Below, in pieces: positions 44,911-57,014 of a stretch of 64,000 bases of DNA. The stretch is from Mactra quadrangularis (lineage: Eukaryota; Mollusca; Bivalvia; Venerida; Mactridae): NCBI GenBank assembly GCA_025267735.1, contig CM046303.1:32030380-32094379 (forward strand), given 5' to 3'. Below the pieces are notes generated by a model that saw only the letters and a list, made by a program, of their open reading frames with translations, had not been told where the DNA came from and did no database searches. A program made the position numbers and the translations under genes. Every line of letters begins with the position of its first letter. Within the stretch, counting starts at the first letter, position 1.

Positions 44911-47900
44911 GTAAGTATTGTACATTGAATTTAACTTGTATATTTTCAAAATCTCAGTCGAGGATGGCATAAAATGGCTATTTAGGAGTAAATACAAGTC
45001 GCCAACAAAGGGTTTCTTACCAGACCATTGGCATTGATTGCTGACACAAACAAGAAATTCTTTCAGTTGTCAAACGAAATTTTGCTACAAGGCCTCGCCA
45101 TTCTGCAGTTTTATAATTGCAAAATATGTATTTAACCTACAAGTATCATGATTATTGTCTGAATAATTGGGAGACTCTCTAAAATGAACGCTTGGGGAAT
45201 TATTCTGTACCCCACCCACTTTGTGTATGTTGATTGATTAGTAAGTTGGGGAATCTGCACAAAAAGACAGCACGTTCTCATTATATTTCCTACTGTGTTG
45301 TATTTATGTGGTTGAAATAGTAATTTAAACCGCCTTATAAGATAGAAAATTCCCACAAAATCAATATGATTTTGAACTTGGACAGAGTAACATTGCCCAT
45401 ATTTGGTCAATGTTCAGGAATTTGATAACCCTCTTTAAAACATGATTGGCTCCTGAGTTTTATATGAAAATATGGCAGACACATTTTCTGATTTCATGTT
45501 AGCATTGCTTTTTCTACAATCTGTGATGAAAATAAAAACAGGAATTTTAGGAGTTTAGTTTTGTAGTGTCACATTTAAATAAGGCTTTGTAATTCCACAT
45601 CCCTGGGTTCTTTCTTTTAACATCATATTTAACACATATTTAGGTCATATATACGACAGCCAGCTCTTCCCACTAGGTTTCCTATACTAACTTACCCTAC
45701 CACGAGGCCGACAACTCATGTATAGGGTATGACCTACCGTAACCGGGCTCGAACCCGCAATCTCCAGATTCGAAGTCAGACATGCTAACCACTACTAAGC
45801 AATCTGCACTTGAGTTAAAAAATTCTGCTTTTTATAATATCTTGATCTTTTTTTATTAGCCGGATTTTTCCACGAAAAAATTTTGCTTATAGTTTGGCGA
45901 AACCCCGGTGGGCGGTTGGTCCTATGATGTCATTAACATTTGTGTTAAAGTTTTTCTTTATCATATATTTCTGCCATTTATTGTCCGATCTTTATGAAAC
46001 TTCATACAATGATATTACACACCATGCCATGAACAGAATTAGACAGTAACCACAACTCTACATGCCTTTATTATGGATTTTTTCCTTTGTAATTTTTTCG
46101 TTAAAGTTTTTAAATCCGGCTTTACTGGGTTTCCACATTACATTTCTTGTTAAAAACCTTTTTTAGGGTATTGTAATCTTACAAAAGCAATGCATCTGGC
46201 ACATCCTTTCATATTTCACTTGTACTGTTGTAGAAGAAATTACTGAACACATCCTAAAGAATAAGGGGAAAAGGCTACTTATGCCTTGGTTCTAGATGAC
46301 ATTGTTATAAAAAATATAGTTTATGTTAACAGATAAAGATAATTATCTTGAATTATTTCTGATTTCAGTGTTCCAATGTAGAAAATTTATCTCCTCAAAT
46401 TATACGCCATATTGCAAAAGAAGTAGCAGATTTAACGAAGGATCCACCTGAAGGGATCAAAGTATTTCCAAATGAAGAAGATATTACTGACATACAAGCT
46501 GCTATCGAAGGACCTGGTATTATCATAATACATTATGTTTAAAATTAATTTGTTTTTATTTATTATGTTACTTTTTATGGAATGACAGAACTATTTAACA
46601 AGTATTTTCAGTATTTGAGGAGAGGACCTTACTTAAGTTTAATAGTACCAAAGGGAAATATTGATAATTGGAAAGATATATCTTTACCATATGGTAACTA
46701 GATATATCTTTACCATATGGTAAATAGAGATTTTGAAAAAGTTACATCAATTTCAGATATCCTTATCAGAGAAAGAGGCCTTTAAATGGCCTTTTATTTA
46801 TAATAAAATAAGCCATGACTAACCAAAGATATTTGGTCATATCAAATCTGTTGCAATTTTATGGAAATATTTTGTTCTTGGCAGGCTTGGATAAATAAAG
46901 AGCATTGTCTGTAAAATTGTACAGGTATTTTTCTGCATATCACTGGTTTAGTGCAAAATGGTCGTAACTCACTCTTTTCTTTTATTGAGTTACAACTGTT
47001 TTGTGCTAAACACCCAATATGTAGTCTCTGCTTGACTTATATTAAAACTGTAAAATCAATGTATTTTTTCAAACCCCATTTGATTGATACTTAATAGAAA
47101 ACATGAAACTATATCATTGTTCTTTTACCATTTCAGCTGGAACACCATATGCAGGAGGATTATTCAAAATGAAATTAGTGTTAAGTAAAAACTTTCCATC
47201 AGAACCTCCAAAAGGTTTCTTTTTGACAAAAATATTCCACCCAAATGTGGCCAGTAATGGCGAAATTTGTGTTAATACTTTGAAAAAGGATTGGACTGCA
47301 GATCTCGGAATAAAACATGTTTTATTGGTTTGTATTTTAAAGCTTATTTAGTTTTCAGAAATCAGATTAAAACCCAATCTAAAATTATCTGTTCAAGCTC
47401 TCACTTATGTTAGATCTGGCTTTTTTATAATTCTTATCGTATGACTTGTTCATGACTTGTTCATTTTGACCTTTGTTTGTAAAATATTCATGTTAAAATC
47501 ATTTTGTACAGTAACTTGTTTACATTGTCTACTTTACGCAATTTTAAAAGAGCCCTCCAATCACTGCCTGTGAATAACACAGTCACTACCGTCAAATTTG
47601 CTCGTAAACCTCCATCTAAAAAAGAAATTAAAAAATCAAGATGCTGTTGATAGTGTTTTTGTCTAGATGAAAACCGAACATAGATTGGTTGACGAAGGTC
47701 ATCTTGACGTGACCCTCTGGTCGATGACTTAAGAAGTTAAGATTCCACATGACTGCATTCTATAGGATATCATTTTATGGAGATTGAGTTTTCTGTTTTC
47801 ATTCAGTGCTTCTTTATAAGTTTTTTAGTTCTAATGGTAGGTGATGTCACTAAACTTAATAATAATTCAATGTAGCATATGTAATATTTGAGTTATTGTA

Positions 47901-49505
47901 GTTAGCTGTGTGTTCTGTCTCGGTGGTTAAATTTTTACATGTATGCTTGTATCTCCATAACTACTTGAGGGAATGGATTGAAATGCTACACACTTTCAAG
48001 AGTCCATTAACTTTGGTTTGATTTTGTAGAGTTATAACTTATACCCCCTTTTCTACTTTGAAATGCTTTCAGGGTTAAGTTTTTACTTGTAAGCTACACA
48101 CTTTCAAGAGTCCATTAACTTTGGTTTGATTTTGTAGAGTTATAACTTATACCCCCTTTTCTACTTTGAAATGCTTTCAGGGTTAAGTTTTAACTTGTAA
48201 CCTCCAATCTCCATAACATTTATTTTTATAACAACTAAAGAAAATGGTTGGTAACTTCACACGCTTGTTTTCTGTGGTTATCTTTGTGGTGGACTTAAGT
48301 CCAATAACTTTGATTTGATTGTTTGCAATAATCTTTTTGTTTCCATGGCCAATTCTTATTGAATTCTTTCTAGCATTCAACATAATGAATGCAAATTGCT
48401 TTTATACAGGTGGAAATGCTGATGGTGTTAAAATCAGAATGATTTCTCCATTATTATTCTATATATTTTGTGTATATTTCAGACTGTGAAATGTTTATTA
48501 ATTGTACCTAACCCTGAATCAGCATTGAATGAAGAAGCTGGTAAATTATTATTAGAACAATATGATGACTACACAAAACGAGCAAAAATATATACAGAAA
48601 TCCATGCTAAACCACCAAAGTAAGTATACATTGTATCAATCTGATTAAAACCCGATCTAAAATTTTCCGCTCGCCAAAATTTAGATCTGGCCTTTTTCAC
48701 GTTCAGGTGACCTTTTCTCATCATAGTATTAATAGCGAAATTGTTATGATACGTAACATGTTTACATCGTCTTCGTCACGCAATTTGAAATGAGCCGTCC
48801 AATGGCAGAAGGCGAATAGTACCGCTGTTAAATTAGCTTGCAAACCTTGGTCTAAAAATAGAAATTACTTAATCAAAATGTTATTAATAGTGTTTCGTCT
48901 AGTTGAAAGCTACGCATTGATTAGTCGACATAAAGGTCATCTCGACGTGACCCTGCAATGAAAAAGTAGAGATCCTGTACGACAATGCTCTACAGGAAAT
49001 CTGTTTACGGAGATTGACATTGTATAAGAATGAGATATTGTGACCTAAACAAATTAATGATTTTTAGCGTATGACTTTTTATAGATTGAGAATATCATGA
49101 ATATGAGTTACCTTTGTGCTCGCTTAGCTTTGTGTACATATACTTTATTAATGGAGGAAAATCATCATTATTGTCAAAATTTCATGTTTACAACTTGGGT
49201 ATAACCAGCTAAAGTGAGGCTCAAACCATCTACCCCTTGACACTGGATTCAAATCCTGTAGGTCACCTACTGCTCTACAGACCTAGGTCACTAGTAAAGG
49301 AACATTTAGGTAGTTACTTTTTTTTAATAGATTATTTGATGTAAAATGTTTCACTAATTATATCATAATCTTTCATTGTAGGTTTTCAGAGGCCATATCT
49401 CAAGATTCAAGCAATGACGGTCCATTGGCAAAAAAACATGCCGGTGACAAAAAATTATTAAATAAGAAGAAAAATGATAAAAAGAAAGTTTTAAAAAGAC
49501 TTTGA
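44902..49505 (+). CDS. UBE2S: Ubiquitin-conjugating enzyme E2 S, complete gene in five coding exons
   Basis: Spliced coding sequence joins 44902-44910, 46369-46516, 47137-47327, 48483-48619 and 49382-49505 (609 nt, 202 aa plus stop). Every intron is GT-AG and phases match. The product is an E2 enzyme. In animals UBE2S extends K11-linked ubiquitin chains on substrates of the anaphase-promoting complex (APC/C). The UBC fold covers about residues 13-158. Visible landmarks are [21 protein letters not shown], the HPN motif at 87-89 and the catalytic cysteine C97 in NGEICVN (human C95). The Lys-rich tail (about 162-202) ends in LKRL, matching the human LRRL ending that docks on APC/C. The human protein is 222 aa; the tail here is shorter by about 20 residues. 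Nearest neighbour is the convergent TMC gene 9 kb downstream. Family assignment is near certain; the start exon is inferred. Confidence 0.95.
45626..45805 (-). mobile_element. tRNA-derived SINE family C, truncated copy in UBE2S intron 1
   Basis: GTATAGGGTATGACCTACCG, GGGCTCGAACCCGCAATCTC and GATTCGAAGTCAGACATGCT match the heads at 21.7 and 30.5 kb. The 3' tail is missing. Confidence 0.88.
45928..46157 (+). repeat. Dispersed repeat R1, copy 2 (UBE2S intron 1)
   Basis: Same orientation and content as 1-237: GACAGTAACCACAACTCTAC and CATTACATTTCTTGTTAAA. Confidence 0.8.
46369..46516 (+). CDS. UBE2S: UBE2S coding exon 2
   Basis: Acceptor TTTCAG ends at 46368 and donor GTATTA starts at 46517. It encodes 49 residues from C-S-N-V-E-N-L to A-I-E-G-P and ends one base into the next codon. 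It carries the N-terminal helix and first strands of the UBC fold. Confidence 0.95.
47137..47327 (+). CDS. UBE2S: UBE2S coding exon 3 (catalytic cysteine exon)
   Basis: Acceptor CATTTCAG ends at 47136 and the donor begins GTTTGT at 47328. The shared codon with exon 2 reads G|CT (Ala). The exon holds [23 protein letters not shown] and NGEICVN with the active-site cysteine, and closes with GIKHVLL. Frame continues through the next splice with T-V-K-C. Confidence 0.96.
47361..47776 (+). repeat. Intronic repeat R2, copy 1 (UBE2S intron 3)
   Basis: Begins ATCAGATTAAAACCCAATCT 34 bp after the exon 3 donor. Shares TTGTTTACATTGTC, GTCATCTTGACGTGACCCT and TATGGAGATTGA with copy 2. Confidence 0.82.
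47986..48201 (+). repeat. Recent 108-bp tandem duplication in UBE2S intron 3
   Basis: CTACACACTTTCAAGAGTCC ... TTTCAGGGTTAAGTTTT occurs at 47,986 and 48,094, nearly identical. Confidence 0.92.
48483..48619 (+). CDS. UBE2S: UBE2S coding exon 4
   Basis: Acceptor TATTTCAG ends at 48482 and donor GTAAGT starts at 48620. It encodes T-V-K-C-L-L-I followed by the E2 signature [11 protein letters not shown] and the C-terminal UBC helices (residues about 117-161). The exon ends two bases into the Lys codon completed in exon 5. Confidence 0.95.
48640..49017 (+). repeat. Intronic repeat R2, copy 2 (UBE2S intron 4)
   Basis: Begins ATCTGATTAAAACCCGATCT 20 bp after the exon 4 donor; same orientation as copy 1 in the previous intron. 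Confidence 0.82.
49155..49195 (-). mobile_element. SINE family A-like fragment (UBE2S intron 4)
   Basis: AATGGAGGAAAATCATCATTATTGTCA... resembles the inverse of the SINE A body (TGACAATAATGTCRATTTTC CTCCATT). Only about 40 bp. Confidence 0.45.
49382..49505 (+). CDS. UBE2S: UBE2S coding exon 5 (APC/C-docking tail) and stop
   Basis: Acceptor TTGTAG ends at 49381. The exon encodes a short acidic/polar linker, then [11 protein letters not shown] and a Lys-rich stretch ending V-L-K-R-L before TGA (49503-49505). MAKKHAG and the terminal L-R-R-L are conserved in the human protein. The leucine-basic-leucine ending is the part that contacts APC/C in the known family. Confidence 0.94.
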
Positions 49506-52069
49506 TATAATTCATCATTTATAAATCACTATTCATACATTTTATATCACAGATATTATATACATGTGCTTCATATCATTTGTAATTATGTAAAATGGGT
49601 TCAAAATCTACAACATTTATTTTTAGTAAAAAACTGAATTTTCTATGAGACAAGAGTATTTAATATTAATTTTTTTTTTTATTTTATATGCCATGCTTTT
49701 ATATTATTTTTTGTCAGTCATTCTTTAGTCTGTAAAGTCAAGTAGATTTTTGAAGTATGCATGGTTTTCAATAGCTTATTTTTTATATATATGTCTGTTG
49801 TGACTGAATCTATTACACAATTATAATCATTCAAGGTTTATCTTGCTGATTTACATGCTTAAAATGATCAATATTGTATGTATGTATATGATTTTATTGG
49901 TTGTGTTCTCTTTTCTTATGAAGCAAATATGTTCTGACCAAAACTTCCTAATGGCCATAAATTGATGATATAAAACATGTTGTGATAAAATTGTAAGATG
50001 TTTTTCACTATGTCATGACATGAAGCACTTGACCATATTTTCATATCCTCAGGTCTTTTATTTGTACCATTGTATCATTTTCATTGTACCTGTATATTGA
50101 TAACATGATCTTATTTTTGTATCTATTGCTTGCTTCTTAATAATGCGCACCCGCCGCACTATGTACTAACTGTTACCTACTGGATTCAGTTACACAAGTT
50201 TTATTTGACAAAAAATACTGTGGCTTAAGTGGAAGGTATGTGTGATGGATAATTGGTTTTTATGTATATCTCTCTAAAAACTTTTTGTACTGAGTATTTC
50301 ATAGCCCCAAAATGTTTTTTAATGATGAATTTTATTCTTTGAATGATTTTGTTGGTGTTAGTAGCACCTATAGGCAAATATTTAGTTTGGCAACTCTTAT
50401 GCAGCAGGTCTGAAACCTTCTGGGTCATTTTCCATCTATGTTTATGATAAACTTACTGAAGACTTCTTTGTCTGAGCCTGTTGATAAGTCAGTCAGTGTA
50501 AATAAAACTATGTAGCCCCTGTTTGAGATCATAATTATTTTGAAAATTCATCAATAGGTTGGCATGAAACCAGTCTACATTCTTCTGTATTTACTTGCTG
50601 TCAGACTAGTTTTTTGCACTGATACATTCACATGTATATAACATAAACACATGGGTGAAAGTTTTCGGCACTTGTCCTTTATTGCTGAAGGTATCTATAA
50701 AGGGTTTCTTTTTTATGCAAAAATCAAGAAATTTAGGGTCTATGATTTGAAAATTAATTTTCTCCCACTTAAACATGTTGAGTACACTGTCAAATCTATT
50801 GGGTGGATGGTAGTGAGTGTTTTTATATGTATGAGAGTATTTATGTACCCTGATACAGCTCACTGTATAAAATTAAAATATGTGTGGATGTTGTATTTGT
50901 ACATATGTAATTTTTAGCTGATTTAATTCTCAGGTACTTGGGTATAGAAAATAACATTTTATTCAATTGAGTTTATTTTTCAGCTTATTTTGCACCTTAA
51001 CTCTCTAATACCCCTGAGTAGTGAAATGTTTTGGATGACAATTTTCACTTGCTATGTATAAAAATGTGTAAATACAGTTTAGTATGGAGTTAGTGCAAGT
51101 TTTGATAATTTTGACGAGATTTGATGGAGTTTGCTATAAGATAATAGAAAGTGGCTTGAGATAGATATGTGTGATTGTATTTTATTTTATATTTTATCCA
51201 TAGACTAATCATTAGATGTTTGACATCAATGTGTTGATTGAAATTGTATAAAATGGTTGTATAACAATGTTATAGATAGTCACATTTTAGAAAATAAGTT
51301 TTCTGTGTACTAACTTGTCACCATAATTATTATCAGACTTGATTCTGTTATTTATTCAGTAGACTACATGTATTTTACTAGTAAAAAGTCAATATCATTG
51401 TATGAAACAATTTTATTGGGTTGAAAATTCCATTACTAACTGCTTATATGAGTGATAATGTTCTGGCAAGCTAAAGAATTTTAGGGAACTGAGAAAGGGT
51501 CTTTTCCTATGTAAGTTGCTGAAAAACCTGAAATACAGATATTTTAGAATTTGGAAAAAATCCCATATGTAATTAGCAACCTTATTTGTTATGTCACAAG
51601 TTTGAACACAGCAAACTTATTTGGAGTTTTTGTGAGAAAATCATGTGCAGCTATGTAACAGCTAGTGAGTTTTGTACAGATCTATACAATTGTATATTAT
51701 AAATTATAAATGAAACCAGTGTAAAATAATGTATTTATTTGTTTTGTTTATTTGTAAAAGACAGAAAAATAACATGAGGTTGGAAGATAATTATTTATTT
51801 TGTACAGAATTTAGTTTCATTCGCAGTATTTAATTGTTTATACATATGATTTACTTTTATTTATTTGTAATAATTGAAAATACTAGTTTTACTTAAGTAG
51901 AATTGATTTTATATATCAAACTGTAGTTCATATGTTATATTTCTGAATGCCTAGCATAGTTTATTTTCTGTATGAGGTGTAATAGTAACTTTGCAGTTTG
52001 TTAGAAAGCAATGTAAAAATGTTGGTTATAAGTTATAATTGGAGTTTTAAGTTGAATTGCTGCTGTCAC
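49506..52069. other. UBE2S 3' UTR and intergenic DNA, no further gene recognised
   Basis: Very AT-rich; only short ORFs without resemblance. The 3' UTR probably covers at least the first kilobase (AATAAA at 50,501). Confidence 0.5.
50501..50506 (+). other. Candidate poly(A) signal for UBE2S
   Basis: First AATAAA downstream of the UBE2S stop, about 1 kb into the 3' region, followed by a T/G-containing stretch. Later AATAAA copies exist (for example near 54,060), so a longer 3' UTR is possible. Confidence 0.4.
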
Positions 52070-52404
52070 TTTGTTGATTTTGATGTCATGATTATTATAG
52101 ATGTATGATTTTTAAATGAATCTTACTTAGATGGTGATAAAATGAAAACAAATTTTATGAATGCAACACATCTATAAGATTCAGCATCTGCAATCCTTAA
52201 GTCTCCAAAACCATGTTAATTGTATTTATTTTCCATAACATAGCTTTTACACTATTTTTGTGGTCTCAGTTATAAGTATAATGATAACCAAAACATAAAG
52301 CAAAACTACTGATCATTTAAAAATAAACAATGATTACAGTTTAGATAAAAGCTATTCAATAGGCCTACATAGTGAAAATGTCTCCAAACTTTTAGTGGAT
52401 ACTG
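52070..52404. mobile_element. Mariner-like MITE family CAGTACCCACC, copy 1 (one end decayed)
   Basis: Interior GATAAAATGAAAACAAA, ATGAATGCAACACAT and CCATAACATAGCTTTT..CTATTTTTG, and right end AATGTCTCCAAACTTTTAGT, match 56,638-57,012. The left end is unrecognisable. TA follows the right end. Confidence 0.85.
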
Positions 52405-52453
52405 TATCTTTTCTAAATCTATTAGACTAGTTTACTTGTCAACTTTTAATGAT

Positions 52454-52597
52454 TGTTAAATTTTATTCAACTGTCAGTGGTACATACATTAACCTTGTTA
52501 ATTTAAATCGATAGTGACTAGTACATAAGAACTGTAGTAAATATTTAAATCAGTGGAGTTAATGTATGCACCACTGACAGTTGAATAAAATTTAACA
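52454..52597. mobile_element. Short hairpin MITE, 144 bp with ~40-bp arms
   Basis: TGTTAAATTTTATTCAACTG...TCAGTGG at the left mirrors CCACTGA...CAGTTGAATAAAATTTAACA at the right, leaving about 60 bp of loop. Confidence 0.88.
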
Positions 52598-52665
52598 ATA
52601 CAGCACAAAAATGTTTGTAAATGTTAACAAGTATTGTTTTTTGTGATATTTTTATAGAATTATAG

Positions 52666-53063
52666 TCCAACAAAATTAACCTGAGCTTGAACTACCTTAT
52701 TAGAATAATTACAGGATTCTCTAACATTAAATCGTGAGTTTCTGTTTACGTGTATGTGATTATACACGCAATGATAACAATCTGTGACTGTAAATCAATT
52801 TTGTAAACATTGCATGTTATTGTACTTTTAATTTTGAAGTAATTCTTTATGGAGGAAAAACGAAAGTCAGGAATATTGTGAAACTGTTCTAAAGTATCTA
52901 TTCTTATGAAAACAAACTTGTTTGTTTAGTACGTGTATTTTGCCGAAAGCTTTGGATAAAGTGCGATTTACAAATGAAGACAAAAATAGACAGTAAATAC
53001 TAAGTTTGATGTATTCTTGCATAAATGTCAAGCTCAGGTAAATATTATCGGACCATACTTTGA
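52666..53063. mobile_element. CCTGAGCTTGA inverted-repeat element
   Basis: Left end AATTAACCTGAGCTTGA; right end, inverted, TATTTACCTGAGCTTGACA followed by TTATGCAAGAATACATCAAA. Related to 12,905-13,060 and to the 60-kb element. Confidence 0.65.
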
Positions 53064-53246
53064 TAGAAGTAACTATAAACTGGTATATAATGTTATAGTC
53101 CATTTTTTCTCTATTGTCAAAGTCTTTATAATTTCAGTGCTTGAATACACACTATCACAATATCACATGACATTGTGATAGACAAAGAACACAAAGTTGC
53201 CATTAAATTATTTATGTTTTGACAGTTGTGAAAAAGTGAACTATAT

Positions 53247-53672
53247 CAGGGCTCGAATTTAAGCTCGCATACTCGCAAAATGCAAGTGGATTTTGATAAT
53301 TGCGAGTAACTTTTATTTCAACTCACAAATTTTTGCGAGTTGAAATCACCGCAAAAATATTACTCTCTTACCCAATGAGGCTGTTATCAGCATTGAAACA
53401 GCCAGATAGATCGATGGTATAAAACAATTTAAGATTCAACGTAAAACGATATTTGATATTCTTTGCTTATTCCACAGTAACGCACTTATACTATCTGTAG
53501 TTATTTATGTAAAGTACTAAGTTGCTTTCATATTACATACATACGAACAGTTATTATGGATGCTTTTAAAATTTGGAGAAAAAATGCGAGTGATTTTTTT
53601 CATTTTGCGAGTTGAAGTAAAATGAACTCGCAAACTTTTGCGAGTCCAATTTTTCGTTAAATTTGAGCCCTG
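53247..53672. mobile_element. hAT-like MITE, 426 bp
   Basis: Terminal CAGGGCTCGAATTTAA and TTAAATTTGAGCCCTG, with subterminal CTCGCAAAA/TTTTGCGAG repeats. The ends are typical of hAT transposons. An 8-bp duplication could not be read cleanly. Confidence 0.82.
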
Positions 53673-54498
53673 TATATATTCTGGTCAAATATGTATAATG
53701 ATTGTAGTATTTATTTTATATCATTTCAATTTGTTTGATGTATTTGTCTGTCCTTATATTAAAAATGATTTCTTTCTAGTAAAAGAAACAATTATTGACT
53801 ATATCTAAAGCAAGTATGGAGCATGTATATGTGTAATTACCTCCCTTTGTTGCACAAGCCTTACTGGTTACCTCCCTTCTTTCTGAATATTTCTTGTTCT
53901 CTTCTTGTATTTTACTGTGTATTTAAACAAAGTCTAAACTTCCTATCATTTTCTGTTCTATTCAGTGTCCATATCTTATACTTTGTTATATACATGTGCA
54001 ATCATTTGTACATTATTTCTTATTCATACCATTTTATCATTTTAAAATCAAAGTATCTCAAATAAAACATAAAATAACAATATACAATTTGGCTTGAGAG
54101 TTTTATTTACAAATAAACAACATAAGAATATCACAGACTGATAGAGCTTTATGATGAGCCTTAATGTGAGTTACAATTTTACTGTTCAATGAAGGGATGA
54201 ACGTTTGTAGGACTGGTCCAGAGCATTAGGATTTCTGGGTCCTAAGAAGTGAATGTTTTCCTATAATTTGTTCCCTAAATGCAAAAATGTACCTTTATAT
54301 ATAAGATTTAAGAACACTATGGTACATTTTTGCATTAAGGGGCGAATTATAAAATCTGATGAAGGCATGAAATTCATGATGTTAAACATTTTGACTCACC
54401 CATCGGTGAATGTTAGTTTTATTGAATTACTCATGTATATAGCCAGTGAAAATTGACCTGAGACAAAAATACAACTTCTGTATCATTTGTGTACAATA
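53673..54498. other. No gene recognised
   Basis: AT-rich intergenic DNA. ACCTCCCTT motifs (the mollusc-type AAGGGAGGT in inverse) occur at 53,840 and 53,871. Confidence 0.45.
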
Positions 54499-54826
54499 AA
54501 TGAGAGACTTTTGTCAGTTATCTTTCCTTGAAAAAATTTGAAGCATTCCAATTGGTAAGGAGGTCCTATCAGTTGGAATCGTTGGATTTTATCATCAATT
54601 GAAGTCCTATGTAAGGATAATAAAATATTTCATCTAATATCTTTCTTGTTAATTAAGATATTAACAGGGGTGAGAAAATTTAGACAGTTCTTTACTCTAA
54701 CAATACTTAGCTTGATTTTCTAACAAATTAAAATGATTTACAAAAGAAGTTATTTAAGATTAATTGTAGCAAATTGACATTGAAAAGTAAGGGTTAAATC
54801 CGAGTAATCCAACTGATTGGACCTAC
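54499..54826. mobile_element. MITE family AGGGACTTWAGTCA, copy 3 (one end lost)
   Basis: GAGACTTTTGTCAGTTATCT, CCAATTGGTAAGGAGGTCC, AATATTTCATCTAATATCTT and AAATTGACATTGAAAAGTAA match the 9,844 copy. The far TIR is missing. Confidence 0.85.
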
Positions 54827-56637
54827 CAATGCCAACTTGATTGTTCATTTTGTGGACATTTTAAATGATTTGGATGTCTCTCGTTTGGGTTTTGGCTGAT
54901 AAAAAAATCATTACAGTATGTGATTATGAATGCATGAACTATAAGATAATCTAGAGATGGGAATTTTATCTACAAGAATTCACTATATTTATAATATATG
55001 CATTAATTTCTAGATTGTTCCACTGACTTAAAAAGTACATGTGTGATGAGTTGTGTTTCTAGAAGGAATATTTCAATGAATTGAATTAGGGATAATATAC
55101 ACTATTCAATTAACAGAGACAAATTGTTTACCAAATAAATGTTATGAATTCAAACAAGATTAGTTTTTCAATGCTCTGTTAAACTCACTGTCAATGTTGA
55201 TAGGCAGCCTACACAGCCTTATACCAACTGACAATATTTCATTACAATGCCAGCCCTAATTGGTCATGTTTACTATAAGGGTTAAGATAAAGGAACATGT
55301 TTGTTAAAATATGAAACAAATGAAGTACATTGTATAGGTTAAAATGTATTGTGTAAATAATGAACGAAAATGAAATGACATAAACTTAACAAATAAAAAC
55401 AACTACTATAAGTGTGGAAGCATGTTTCTGCCATCTGGTAACCATATAACTAACTAGTTTATTAAGTGGTTATCTAGTTACATACATCTAACATTACAAT
55501 GAGTTTAAACTAATTTTATGTATAACATGAATTTCAAACGGACAATGTTTAAAATTTACTTTTTCATCAGGATTCTTCAACAAGTTAAAACTCTGTAAAA
55601 TTCCTTTTTTGTGTTTGGACGTTCGGAACCTGAAATGAAAATTTTGCCAGATATTACTTTAATAAACCAACATTAAATATCATGTCATGGTTTTCAACAA
55701 AGCTAAGTTTAACCATTATTGCCCATATTTACATACAAAAAAAATAAAACAAATGTAATTATAATTAATATAGATGAAAACATGGCAGTAGGGTTGAACC
55801 ACATGTTCAGTAACTTAAGTTACAGCTCTCCCATTCAATAATGCTTGTTTTAAAAGATTCACTTGGATCGTTTTTGTTGTAACTGATTTACTATTTGTTC
55901 TCAACTGCATAGTATGATAGATTTAGAAAATGATTATAATCAAATCAAAACCAGTTTAATGTGTACATTTTATCTTCAAATGTAAGAACACCCTAATATG
56001 GTTTCTAAGCTCTAATTTGCTCTTTTCAGTATGTCAATAGAACAGAACATACACTTTATTTGCTCACACCAAGATACATGATACAATAAAACATAATTAT
56101 GTTTGTTTATCCAAATTGATAGTGTTAGTTGATCATTATAAAACTAGTACTTAATGCATATTGGGAAGTTTATGTAGATCTAAATTAGGAGCTAATGGAA
56201 CTAATGAAGTGATGCAACCTTTGTGAACAATAACCTTGGGCCTGTTCTGCAAGGTGAGTGCTTTGTATCGCTACCTAGCAATTTCCTATGGAACTGTCTG
56301 CAACAAACTAGCAAATTGAAATGCTAGCTAGCGATACTGAGCAAGTTTTTTTGCTAGCCATATCATTTGGAACACTTCTGCCCTGGTCATTTCGCAAAAG
56401 TGAAGGCTTTAAGCTTTATATATACATGTATATATAAACTTATTACAATTTCAAATGGAAATTAATTAATTGCCAGTTCAATATTTATCAACAATAGATG
56501 TATAAGTCTCAAACTTTAAATATTTCATTTTACTTACTTGTAAAGTTAGACTATACTATGTTACCAATCCTCATCATCATATGCTACAGTGCTGACAACC
56601 TGTGATGTTAGAGATAAAACAATAATGTGCTCTTATA
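54827..56637. other. Intergenic, no gene recognised
   Basis: No exon or repeat family followed. A CTAGCTAGCGAT-rich stretch lies at 56,310-56,350. The TMC 3' UTR may extend into this region. Confidence 0.4.
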
Positions 56638-57012
56638 CAGTACCCACCAAAAGTTTGGAGACAAAAGAAATCCTCTACAATTCTTGAATTTTGATGATTA
56701 TTTTTGTAGAATAATTACTTTTAATATATTCAAGTATGGTTTGTGATAAAATGAAAACAAAGTTCATGAATGCAACACATAAGAAAATTCTGCATCTGAC
56801 ATCCTAAAGCCACCAAAATCGTGCTCAGAGTATTTTTTTTCCATAACATAGCTTTTGTGCTATTTTTGTAGTCTCAGTTATAATTATAATGATAACAAAA
56901 AATTAAAGCAAAACTAAAAAGCATTTCAAAATAAACAGTTATTAAATTTTAGATGAACTCTATTCAGTTGGCCTGAAAAGTGAAAATGTCTCCAAACTTT
57001 TGGTGGGTACTG
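56638..57012. mobile_element. Mariner-like MITE family CAGTACCCACC, full copy (375 bp)
   Basis: Ends CAGTACCCACCAAAAGTTTG and, inverted, the same 20 bases from the right end (CAAACTTTTGGTGGGTACTG on the + strand). The match continues into GAGACA. Flanked by TA on both sides. Confidence 0.93.
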
Positions 57013-57014
57013 TA

